A DNA stretch of 6,449 bases from positions 1 to 6,449 of the forward strand of contig CATWBR010000263.1 of assembly GCA_958349075.1 (NCBI GenBank). Direction: 5' to 3'. Below are positions 1 to 6,373 of this stretch, one piece after another. Under the pieces are notes generated by a model that did not search any database, had not been told where the DNA came from, and worked only from the letters and a program-made list of their open reading frames with translations. The position numbers and the translations under genes are program-made. Each line of letters opens with the position of its first letter. Position 1 is the stretch's first letter. This stretch comes from an uncultured Clostridium sp. Its GTDB lineage: Bacteria > Bacillota > Clostridia > Lachnospirales > Lachnospiraceae.

Positions 1-42
1 GATCCGGCCGCCGAAAATGACATTTCAGCAATTCCCTACTGC
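1..42. other. Left edge beyond the terminator, no feature seen
   Basis: The 42 nt past the MATE terminator contain no start site with a ribosome site, no promoter and no convincing repeat. They probably belong to the intergenic region before the next gene. Confidence 0.5.
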
Positions 43-82
43 AAAAAAATCCCTCCGGGGACCCTTTTATCCGCCGGAGAGA
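43..82 (-). terminator. Intrinsic (Rho-independent) terminator after the MATE gene
   Basis: Read on the minus strand, TCTCTCCGG (82-74) pairs with CCGGAGGGA (58-50). The stem has 9 bp with one G-U wobble, a 15-nt loop and a following run of seven T (49-43). It begins 30 nt after the MATE stop codon, so it should end the MATE transcript. Stem, loop and U-tract are read directly from the sequence; termination activity is inferred. Confidence 0.88.
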
Positions 83-112
83 TTATTCTATTTCGCCGCT
101 CCTTCGCCCTCT

Positions 113-1453
113 TTATTTCTCCTGAACCGGTTCGAAGGAACTTCCGTACTTTTTATATACATAAATATCAAACAGAATCATGCAGGTCCATCCCAGTGTC
201 GTACCTACGGCAACCGATTTCAGACCGATACTGGAAATAAGGCTGTAGGTCAGTATAATTCGGATCGGTATCTGGATCATGGTACCCATGAGCGTAAATT
301 TTAATTTTCCTATTCCCCTGAAATATCCCTGAAAACTGTAGGTGACTCCCGCCATAAAGTAAAAGCAGGCCATCGGACGCAGATAGGTAAGACCGATTTC
401 AATAGCATTCATCTCGCTGGGTTTCAGGAAAATCTCAAACAGCGGCCGTCCGGCAAACAGAATGGCAAATGTGACAAAAACAGTATACGTGACGGCTATC
501 ACCATCGTAATCTTAAATGCCTTCGGAATGCGGTCAAATTTCCTGCCGCCCTTGTTCTGTGCCGAAAAAGTGGTAACAGACGAAGCAAAACTGCTCCCGG
601 GCGCCAGCACATAGCTGTCTATGATGGAAGCCGCATTGAACGCCGCTATTGCATCCACCCCCAGGGTATTGACACCGGACTGCACCAGCAAACGGCCAAG
701 GTAAAGCATGGTCTGCTGCAGGGCGGAAACCGAGCTGTAATTCACAGTACATTTCAAAAGCTTCAGATCAATCCGTATTTCCGAAGGTTTTAAACACAGG
801 GCAGGCACTTTCCTGTAAATATAAATAAGCAGTACCACCGATGAAACAGCCTCCGAAATCACGGTGGCATAGGCCGCTCCCATAACTCCTAACTGAAGGT
901 TCCTGACAAAATAGACATCCAGGAATATATTAATTACCGTGCTGAAAACCAAAACATAGAGAGAGGTCTTCGAATCCCCGGTCGCCCGCAGGGCCGCCGC
1001 CAGGATATTATAAAGAAACGTAAAGATAAGCCCTCCGGAAATCACTCTCAGATATCTTGCCGCCAGGGCGGAAATTTCCACAGGCGTCCGCGTCAGCCGT
1101 ATAAAAAAATCACTTCCGGCGAAAAACAGCACCATTAATACAACGGTCAGAATCAGCCCGGCGCCAATCGAGGTTGACAATTCTTCCCTGAGCCTCTTAT
1201 AATCCTTAGCGCCAAAATACTCCGCCATCAAAATGGACGCTCCCATCGTGATTCCGGCAATCATAAAAATCAGAATATTCATAATCGGCCCGGCCGCCCC
1301 AATCGCAGCCAGCGCCTCTTTTCCCTTAAACTGCCCCACCACAACGGAATCAACCGTGTGATAAAGCTGCTGTAACAAATCACTGAATATAAGCGGCACC
1401 GAATACAGTAACAGGTGTTTCGTAATATTCCCTTCCGTCATATCCCGAGTCAT
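113..1453 (-). CDS. MATE-family multidrug/cation efflux transporter
   Basis: An inner-membrane transporter of 446 aa, the usual length for the family, with about 12 hydrophobic segments in two related halves. It most likely exports cationic drugs or metabolites in exchange for Na+ or H+; the substrate cannot be told from sequence. Visible family traits are the N-terminal DMTEGNITKHLL (4-15), the TM1 region with DSVVVGQF (35-42), GPIMNI (55-60), the loop LRATGDSKTSLY (155-166) followed by NIFLD (175-179), and the matching second-half element FQGYFRGIGKLKFTL (374-388). I chose the ATG at 1453: GAAGG at 1465-1461 lies 7 nt upstream, and a consensus promoter puts the transcript start near 1482. 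A longer frame from a TTG at 1489 would begin inside the -10 box. The gene is co-directional with kdp but has its own promoter and terminator, so a role in potassium uptake is not implied. Confidence 0.92.
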   Translation of the reverse strand: MTRDMTEGNITKHLLLYSVPLIFSDLLQQLYHTVDSVVVGQFKGKEALAAIGAAGPIMNILIFMIAGITMGASILMAEYFGAKDYKRLREELSTSIGAGLILTVVLMVLFFAGSDFFIRLTRTPVEISALAARYLRVISGGLIFTFLYNILAAALRATGDSKTSLYVLVFSTVINIFLDVYFVRNLQLGVMGAAYATVISEAVSSVVLLIYIYRKVPALCLKPSEIRIDLKLLKCTVNYSSVSALQQTMLYLGRLLVQSGVNTLGVDAIAAFNAASIIDSYVLAPGSSFASSVTTFSAQNKGGRKFDRIPKAFKITMVIAVTYTVFVTFAILFAGRPLFEIFLKPSEMNAIEIGLTYLRPMACFYFMAGVTYSFQGYFRGIGKLKFTLMGTMIQIPIRIILTYSLISSIGLKSVAVGTTLGWTCMILFDIYVYKKYGSSFEPVQEK

Positions 1454-1459
1454 AGCAAG

Positions 1460-1465
1460 ACCTTC
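1460..1465 (-). promoter_or_regulatory. Ribosome binding site of the MATE gene (decides the start)
   Basis: The minus strand reads GAAGGT here, with GAAGG ending 7 nt before the ATG at 1453. No comparable site precedes the in-frame TTG at 1489, where the required upstream sequence would be promoter DNA rather than mRNA. Confidence 0.7.
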
Positions 1466-1484
1466 TTTCTCATTGGAACGCGAT

Positions 1485-1497
1485 GACAATTATAGTC
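1485..1497. promoter_or_regulatory. Candidate operator: imperfect palindrome over the -10 box
   Basis: The 13-mer GACAATTATAGTC matches its own reverse complement at 10 of the 12 non-central positions, with arms GAC and GTC. It covers the whole TATAAT box of the MATE promoter, where a bound repressor would block RNA polymerase. Such a short AT-rich palindrome can occur by chance, since TATAAT itself is nearly symmetric. No regulator gene is visible in the window. Confidence 0.25.
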
Positions 1498-1517
1498 CCC
1501 GCCGCACCGCGTGTCAA
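1489..1517 (-). promoter_or_regulatory. Perfect-consensus sigma-A (sigma-70 type) promoter for the MATE gene
   Basis: TTGACA (1517-1512) and TATAAT (1494-1489) are both exact consensus, separated by exactly 17 nt. The spacer is very GC-rich (15 of 17), while the DNA upstream of the -35 box is AT-rich. The expected transcript start is near 1482, giving a leader of about 29 nt before the ATG at 1453. The -10 box lies inside an imperfect palindrome (1485-1497) that could be a repressor site; that part is inference. Confidence 0.87.
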
Positions 1518-1599
1518 TAACATATCATCGAAAAGAAATAGGTCATAAACAAATTGGAAATTCACATCCCCCCTCTCACCGTCCGTCCCGGCGGCGTTC

Positions 1600-2232
1600 T
1601 CATTTTTCCATCTTTTGCGCTATCTCCAGATTACACCCCAGCACATTCACCGTCTCTTCCCCAAATATCCCCAGAACCTTTTTCCCGGTATTATTTTCTA
1701 TAATCTGATACAGTTCTTCCTTCGAAAGACCCGAGGCTTCGGCAACCGCCTCCACCTGCACCCTCGCCCCCTGAACCGTAATATGGGGATCCAGCCCGGA
1801 CCCGGAGGCCGTCAGCAGATCGGAGGGGATATCCTCCTGCCCGACGCCGGGATGGGACTTCATAAATGCCTCCAGATCCGCCTCCACCCGCTCTTTTAGG
1901 TCGGGATTGGAATTTCCATAGTTGAACGCCCCGGAGGCGGGCCCGCCGTAGACGCCGTCCTTCTTCTCCTCGTCCGTGTAGCAGTTATAGTTTACGTATG
2001 AGATACGCCCATGGAAGAACCTGGGTTCCTCGAACTGCTGCCCCACAAATTTTGAGCCGACCGTGCGCTCCCCGCCGTCAACGACGGCCTTAATCAGGCT
2101 GCCGTTTGCCTGTTCCGGAAACATGGCCTGGCCTGCCAGGGTCAGGGCCGCCGGATAAAGAATGGTGCAGAGCGCTCCAAGCACGATTGTACACACCACA
2201 GCTTTCCTCAAATAAGTAAAAAATAGTTTCAT
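1600..2232 (-). CDS. kdpC: KdpC, single-span subunit of the KdpFABC potassium-transporting ATPase
   Basis: KdpC is needed for assembly and activity of the pump and is thought to assist KdpA/KdpB, possibly by raising ATP or K+ affinity. The protein has 210 aa, slightly longer than the roughly 190 aa of E. coli KdpC. One N-terminal membrane helix spans about 9-34, and the rest is an extracytoplasmic domain. Family landmarks are FPEQANGSLI (38-47), VGSKFVGQ (58-65), FFHGRIS (72-78), ASGAFNYGNSNP (99-110) and LLTASGSGLDPHI (139-151). The start is the ATG at 2232, because AGGAGG (2246-2241) sits 8 nt upstream and the hydrophobic helix follows at once. The frame stays open upstream through the 15-bp repeat to a TTG at 2367 and on to the kdpB stop, but no ATG or better ribosome site supports a longer protein. 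The extra length lies mostly in internal insertions such as VNYNCYTDEEKKDGVYG (80-96). Confidence 0.95.
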   Translation of the reverse strand: MKLFFTYLRKAVVCTIVLGALCTILYPAALTLAGQAMFPEQANGSLIKAVVDGGERTVGSKFVGQQFEEPRFFHGRISYVNYNCYTDEEKKDGVYGGPASGAFNYGNSNPDLKERVEADLEAFMKSHPGVGQEDIPSDLLTASGSGLDPHITVQGARVQVEAVAEASGLSKEELYQIIENNTGKKVLGIFGEETVNVLGCNLEIAQKMEK

Positions 2233-2240
2233 GTCTGTCT

Positions 2241-2246
2241 CCTCCT
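2241..2246 (-). promoter_or_regulatory. Shine-Dalgarno of kdpC, inside a degraded repeat unit
   Basis: A perfect AGGAGG lies 8 nt before the kdpC ATG. The 15 nt at 2251-2237 begin CAATCAGGAG, matching the repeat unit's CAATCTGGAG at 9 of 10 positions and in register with the array. The kdpC ribosome site is therefore effectively the ninth repeat unit. Confidence 0.85.
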
Positions 2247-2251
2247 GATTG

Positions 2252-2371
2252 AACCTTTCTAAATTTAAACTTCCCAAATTACGGCTTTCCGAATGACAAC
2301 TCTCCAAATTGCAGCTCTCCGAATTACAGCTCTCCAGATTGCAGCTTTCCAGATTACAACTCTCCAAATTG
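2252..2371 (-). repeat. 15-bp tandem repeat array (8 units) filling the kdpB-kdpC spacer
   Basis: Eight contiguous 15-bp units lie at 2371-2357, 2356-2342, 2341-2327, 2326-2312, 2311-2297, 2296-2282, 2281-2267 and 2266-2252. The minus-strand consensus is YAATYTGGAGAGCTG. Units 1 and 5 are identical. Units 1-5 differ only by transitions, and units 6-8 (toward kdpC) are progressively degraded. Degenerate extensions reach into the kdpB stop region (2386-2372, ending GGGAGCTG) and the kdpC ribosome site (2251-2237). The unit length is a multiple of three, so the reading frame is kept. In the kdpC frame the units encode Asn-Leu-Glu-Ser-Cys. I see no second copy of the array in the window. Confidence 0.95.
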
Positions 2372-2382
2372 CAGCTCCCTGG

Positions 2383-4467
2383 CTATAATCCCAGCATGGC
2401 AAGCAGCGGAGCCGCCGCCATATCAATCAGTTTTATACCGATAAACGGCACCGCCACGCCTCCGATTCCATAGATGCCCATGTTTTTAAGCAGCATTTTC
2501 TCCGATCGCATGGGTTTATATTTCACGCCCCGCATCGCGATGGGAATCAGTCCCGGAATGACGGCGGCATTGAAGATAAGAGCCGATAGGATGGCGCTGT
2601 AAGGCGTTGAAAGCTTCATGATGTTCAGCATATTCATCTGGGGAATCACAAGCTGGAACATGGCCGGAATAATGGCAAAATACTTTGCAATATCATTTGC
2701 AATCGAAAATGTGGTAAGCGATCCCCTGGTAATCAGGAGCTGTTTTCCAATCTCCACCACCTCAAGGATCTTGGTCGGATCGGAATCCAGGTCAACCATA
2801 TTGGCGGCCTCTTTTGCCGCCTGAGTACCGGAATTCATCGCAATCCCAACGTCTGCCTGGGCCAGCGCCGGAGCGTCATTGGTGCCGTCTCCCGTCATTG
2901 CCACGATTTTACCCTGGGCCTGTTCTTTTTTAATCTCGGCAATCTTGTCTTCCGGCCTGCACTCTGCAATGAAACCGTCCACTCCGGCTTCCCTTGCAAT
3001 CGTCGCCGCCGTCAGCGGGTTATCGCCGGTGCACATAATCGTCTTGATTCCAATCTCCCTGAGTCTGGCAAAACGCTCCGCCAGCCCCGGCTTTACCGTA
3101 TCTTTTAAATAAATCACTCCGTAAATCCGATTGCCCGCACAGACCGTCAGAGGCGTGCCTCCAAGTTTTGATATGCTCTCCACGATTGCGTCTAACTCGC
3201 CGGGCACCGCTCCTCCCCTTTCTGTTATAAACTCCCTGATGGACTCGCCCGCCCCCTTTCTGATCTTCAGACCATTCTGTAAATCCACGCCCGACATTTT
3301 CGTCTGGGCCGTAAATCCGATGAAATCCATCTTCTCACCGTCATTTTTTTCCGCCGCTGCTCCCATCTTTCGCCCCAGTTCCACGATAGATTTGCCCTCC
3401 GGCGTTTCGTCCTCCAGGGAGGCCAGCACGGAAAGAGCCGCCAGTTCCTGTTTGGAAACTCCGGAAACCGGGTAGAAATCGGCCGCCAGCCTGTTTCCAA
3501 AGGTAATCGTTCCCGTCTTATCAAGAATCATCGTGTCCACATCTCCGCAGGCCTCCACCGCCTTGCCCGACATGGCAATGACGTTAAAACGCGTCACCCG
3601 GTCCATGCCGGCAATGCCGATGGCCGACAAAAGGCCGCCGATCGTGGTGGGAATCAGGCATACAGTCAGTGCAATCAGGGTAGCCACAGGGATATGTACC
3701 CCGGAATAGACGGCGAAAGGATAGAGGGTAACAATGACAATCAGGAAAATAATCGTCAGGCCGACTAAAAGCGTATTGAGTGCAATCTCATTCGGCGTTT
3801 TCTGCCGGGATGCCCCTTCCACCAGGGCAATCATCTTATCCAGAAAGGACTCTCCCGGGTCCGCGGCAATCCTTATCTTAAGCCAGTCCGAAACCACGGT
3901 TGTGCCTCCGGTTACGGAAGAAAAATCGCCTCCCGATTCGCGGGTGACGGGGGCCGATTCACCGGTAATCGCCGATTCGTCCACCGAGGCGATTCCCTCT
4001 ATTACGTCGCCGTCATTGGGTATTAACTCGTTCATCCTCACAATCACCACGTCACCTCTTTTCAGCTCCGAGGCAGATACATCCCTTTCGGAACCGTCCG
4101 GCAGAATAAGGTGGGCTGTGGTGTCCTTTTTTGTCTTTTTAAGCGTCTCCGCCTGGGCCTTGCCGCGCCCCTCCGCCACCGATTCCGCAAAATTGGCAAA
4201 CAGTACCGTGATGAAAAGAACAAGCGCCACGATGATGTTATATATTCTGAGCGTTTCTGCGGATAGGCCTCCAAAGGATGCCGCATCACCGAAGAGGTTC
4301 GGCATAAAGCACAGTAAAAGCGTTATAAAAAATCCCGTTTCCACCACAAACATGACCGGATTTTTCATCATATACCTGGGATCGAGCTTTTGAAACGCCC
4401 CCGTGACCGAGCTTTTTAATATATCTTTTGTAATGAATTTTGTAGTCTGCTTTTTTGCGTTCGACAT
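2383..4467 (-). CDS. kdpB: KdpB, catalytic P-type ATPase subunit of the potassium pump
   Basis: KdpB hydrolyses ATP and drives K+ import through KdpA. It has 694 aa (E. coli KdpB: 682). The order is two N-terminal helices (about 36-56 and 71-92), then the actuator domain with TGES (168-171), then two helices (about 232-284) with the LIPTTIGG element (271-278). Next come the phosphorylation site DKTGT with D316, the nucleotide domain with KGA (404-406), TGD (480-482) and the hinge TGDGTNDAP (525-533), and a C-terminal membrane part. Charged residues D592 and K595 in the fifth helix ([10 protein letters not shown]) match the E. coli D583/K586 pair that couples ATPase to transport. S171 corresponds to the TGES serine whose phosphorylation switches the E. 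coli pump off at high K+, so that control could be conserved. The start at 4467 has AGGAGG (4481-4476) 8 nt upstream. The kdpA-kdpB gap is 39 nt. The gene ends with TAG, in the same frame as the downstream repeat and kdpC. Confidence 0.98.
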   Translation of the reverse strand: MSNAKKQTTKFITKDILKSSVTGAFQKLDPRYMMKNPVMFVVETGFFITLLLCFMPNLFGDAASFGGLSAETLRIYNIIVALVLFITVLFANFAESVAEGRGKAQAETLKKTKKDTTAHLILPDGSERDVSASELKRGDVVIVRMNELIPNDGDVIEGIASVDESAITGESAPVTRESGGDFSSVTGGTTVVSDWLKIRIAADPGESFLDKMIALVEGASRQKTPNEIALNTLLVGLTIIFLIVIVTLYPFAVYSGVHIPVATLIALTVCLIPTTIGGLLSAIGIAGMDRVTRFNVIAMSGKAVEACGDVDTMILDKTGTITFGNRLAADFYPVSGVSKQELAALSVLASLEDETPEGKSIVELGRKMGAAAEKNDGEKMDFIGFTAQTKMSGVDLQNGLKIRKGAGESIREFITERGGAVPGELDAIVESISKLGGTPLTVCAGNRIYGVIYLKDTVKPGLAERFARLREIGIKTIMCTGDNPLTAATIAREAGVDGFIAECRPEDKIAEIKKEQAQGKIVAMTGDGTNDAPALAQADVGIAMNSGTQAAKEAANMVDLDSDPTKILEVVEIGKQLLITRGSLTTFSIANDIAKYFAIIPAMFQLVIPQMNMLNIMKLSTPYSAILSALIFNAAVIPGLIPIAMRGVKYKPMRSEKMLLKNMGIYGIGGVAVPFIGIKLIDMAAAPLLAMLGL

Positions 4468-4506
4468 CTAATCTGCCTCCTAATCTTAGTTCCTGTCTAT
4501 GATAAC

Positions 4507-6219
4507 TTACATGTGTCCCGGAAACCATATTGTCAGATGTTCCGCAATGGGCCCCAGTGCAAGCGCCGGGAAGAATGTAAGCGCCGCAAATATATACACG
4601 ATGAATACGAGAATCATTGTAAATACCGCATTATCCGTCCTGAGAGTCCCTGCCGTTTCATTGATCCTGCGTTTTGCAAGGATACTCCCGGCGATCGCAA
4701 GCTGCAGGATAATTGCCGGGAACCGGCCGAAATACATTGCAAGCCCGGCCGTGACATTCCAGAAGACGGAATTGTCCGACAGTCCCTCAAACCCGGAACC
4801 GTTGTTCGCCGCCGAGGAGCTGTATTCGTAGAGAACCTGGGACAGACCGTGAAATCCCGGATTTGTAATCCCCGAGAGCCCTCCCGCCGTCGATACGGCC
4901 AGGGCCGAGAAACCGAGAATCAGGAACGGATGGATAATGAGGCAGACCGCCACCAGTTTCATTTCCCTTCCCTCGATCTTCTTTCCCAGATATTCCGGCG
5001 TGCGTCCTATCATCAGGCCGCAGATAAAGACCGCTAATATCACGTACATTACCATATTCATCAGGCCGACCCCCTTGCCTCCGAACACACAGTTTAACAT
5101 CATATGTAACAGGGGCACCAGACCGCCCAGGGGCGTCAGGCTGTCGTGCATATTATTGACGGTACCGGTAGTAAAGGAGGTCGTTGTCGTGGTAAACAGG
5201 GCCGATTGGGCAATGCCGAACCGCACCTCTTTTCCCTCATAAGAGCCGTGGCTCTGGCTGAGGCCCACGCTTTCAAGCACCGGGTTCCCGGCCAGTTCCG
5301 CCCTGTAGCAGACGGTAAGCCCGATGAGAAAGATGATTGCCATGGCTGCGAAAACCGTCCTTCCCTGTCTGCCGAAGAAAATCTTTTTCCCATCCTTTTT
5401 CCTTCTGTCCGCAATCATATTTCCAAAGGCAATGACACAGGCTCCCGGCAGGAGCATCATGGAGTAAAGCTCGCAGAGATTGGTGATAATCGTCGGATTT
5501 TCAAGCGGCGTCGATGAATTGGCCCCCAGGAAACCGCCTCCGTTTGTCCCCACATGTTTGATTGACTCAAGCGCCGCGATGGGACCGGTGGCAATATCCT
5601 GCCATTTGCCCTCCAGAGTCTGCACCGTAAAATTCGACTGGAAATTCTGCGGTGTCCCCTGCCAGATTAATATCATTCCTGTGATAAAAGAGAGGGGAAT
5701 TAAAATTCTCGTTGTGTTTCTTACCATATCCTCATAGAAATTGCCCATCGGCCTTCCGGACATGCCCCGGCAAAAGGCCATACACGCCGCATACCCCGTG
5801 GCGGCCGACGTGAACATCATAAAGACTATCACGGCCATCTGGCTCAGATAAGACAGCCCGGATTCCCCCGAATAATGCTGAAGGTTCGTATTAGTCATAA
5901 ATGATATGATGGTGTTGAAAGACAGTGTCGCCTCCATCGCGTCCGCCCCGTTCGGATTCAGGAACAGGACTCCCTGGAGCCTTAATATCAGGTAGCCGGC
6001 CGCTATCATGACCGCATTTGTCATAAGCAGGTTGAGCGCATATACCTTCCAGCTCATCTCTTCCCTGCCAAGCCCGCAGATCCTGTAAACCAGGTTGTCG
6101 ACGCTGTCAAAAACGGGATCTGCAAACGTCCTCTGCTTTGTCGCAACATGATACAGGTAAATTCCAACCGGAACCACGAGCGCCGTGTATAGAAGCAGTG
6201 TTATGATTATCTGAAACAT
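4507..6219 (-). CDS. kdpA: KdpA, potassium-binding and translocating subunit
   Basis: KdpA belongs to the superfamily of K+ transporters, with a four-fold pseudo-symmetric fold of about ten membrane helices and four pore loops. It has 570 aa (E. coli KdpA: 557). All four selectivity-filter segments are visible: TNTNLQHYSGE (109-119), GTNGGGF (224-230), TTGTVNNMHDS (350-360) and ANNGSGF (471-477). Q114 lines up with E. coli Q116, a residue whose change lowers K+ affinity. LTPLGGLVPL (361-370) and ITNPGFHGLSQVLYEYSS (451-468) are also typical. The start at 6219 is supported by AGGAGG at 6233-6228, 8 nt upstream, and by an immediate hydrophobic helix. It follows kdpF by 28 nt, so the two are surely co-transcribed. 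I see no disrupted motif, and the protein should be functional with KdpB and KdpC. Confidence 0.98.
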   Translation of the reverse strand: MFQIIITLLLYTALVVPVGIYLYHVATKQRTFADPVFDSVDNLVYRICGLGREEMSWKVYALNLLMTNAVMIAAGYLILRLQGVLFLNPNGADAMEATLSFNTIISFMTNTNLQHYSGESGLSYLSQMAVIVFMMFTSAATGYAACMAFCRGMSGRPMGNFYEDMVRNTTRILIPLSFITGMILIWQGTPQNFQSNFTVQTLEGKWQDIATGPIAALESIKHVGTNGGGFLGANSSTPLENPTIITNLCELYSMMLLPGACVIAFGNMIADRRKKDGKKIFFGRQGRTVFAAMAIIFLIGLTVCYRAELAGNPVLESVGLSQSHGSYEGKEVRFGIAQSALFTTTTTSFTTGTVNNMHDSLTPLGGLVPLLHMMLNCVFGGKGVGLMNMVMYVILAVFICGLMIGRTPEYLGKKIEGREMKLVAVCLIIHPFLILGFSALAVSTAGGLSGITNPGFHGLSQVLYEYSSSAANNGSGFEGLSDNSVFWNVTAGLAMYFGRFPAIILQLAIAGSILAKRRINETAGTLRTDNAVFTMILVFIVYIFAALTFFPALALGPIAEHLTIWFPGHM

Positions 6220-6227
6220 TCTTTCAT

Positions 6228-6233
6228 CCTCCT
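6228..6233 (-). promoter_or_regulatory. Shine-Dalgarno of kdpA
   Basis: AGGAGG lies 8 nt before the kdpA ATG at 6219 and 14 nt after the kdpF stop codon. Another ATG at 6227 is out of frame and abuts the ribosome site, which settles the start. Confidence 0.85.
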
Positions 6234-6247
6234 GTCATGTTTCCGCT

Positions 6248-6325
6248 TTAAAGTTTTTCGGGATGTACGAGCGCATAAACCAGATATGCGGCAATCCCCG
6301 CGATGATGAATCCTAAAAATATCAT
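6248..6325 (-). CDS. kdpF: KdpF, small stabilising subunit of the potassium pump
   Basis: A 25-codon gene that is easily missed because of its length; E. coli KdpF has 29 aa. The peptide MIFLGFIIAGIAAYLVYALV is followed by HPEKL: one membrane helix (2-20) with the family's YLVYAL core near the end and a short polar tail. KdpF sits beside KdpA in the complex and stabilises it. AGGAG (6338-6334) lies 8 nt before the ATG. Its place directly before kdpA, with a gap of only 28 nt, is the standard kdpFABC order. Recognition rests on the motif plus position; without the context so short a peptide would be uncertain. Confidence 0.9.
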   Translation of the reverse strand: MIFLGFIIAGIAAYLVYALVHPEKL

Positions 6326-6333
6326 ATAATTTT

Positions 6334-6338
6334 CTCCT
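6334..6338 (-). promoter_or_regulatory. Shine-Dalgarno of kdpF
   Basis: AGGAG within AAAAGGAGAAAA, 8 nt before the kdpF ATG. A well-placed site supports translation of this very short gene. Confidence 0.8.
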
Positions 6339-6347
6339 TTTCCAAAC

Positions 6348-6373
6348 CCGGACCGTTATTTTTCTCCGTCCGG
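6348..6373 (-). other. Stem-loop over the end of the small ORF, before kdpF
   Basis: On the minus strand CCGGAC (6373-6368) pairs exactly with GTCCGG (6353-6348) around a 14-nt A-rich loop. The loop contains the stop codon of the upstream small ORF. There is no run of T after it, so it is not a canonical terminator. The kdpF ribosome site lies outside it. It may be an mRNA processing or stability element, or chance pairing. Confidence 0.4.

Noticed and set aside
1454..1489. MATE protein with 12 extra residues from the TTG at 1489.
   Set aside because: The TTG overlaps the -10 box of the consensus promoter, so it would not be in the transcript. The ATG at 1453 has a ribosome site and the usual MATE N-terminus.
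1580..1597. Possible terminator after kdpC.
   Set aside because: The stem has a mismatch and a G-U pair, and no T-run follows.
2233..2367. KdpC read as a 255-aa protein from the TTG at 2367.
   Set aside because: The TTG lies inside a repeat unit and recurs in other units. AGGAGG and an ATG directly before the conserved membrane helix give a far better start at 2232. The extension is kept only as a finding.
2252..2371. CRISPR array.
   Set aside because: The 15-bp units are directly adjacent with no unique spacers, so this is a tandem repeat, not repeat-spacer alternation.
3734..4393. Plus-strand open frame of 219 codons.
   Set aside because: It lies wholly antisense to kdpB, has no recognisable domain and is low-complexity Ser/Ile/Thr. 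It arises from the codon bias of the real gene.
4513..5037. Plus-strand open frame of 174 codons.
   Set aside because: It is antisense to kdpA, arginine-rich and without family features; a shadow of kdpA.
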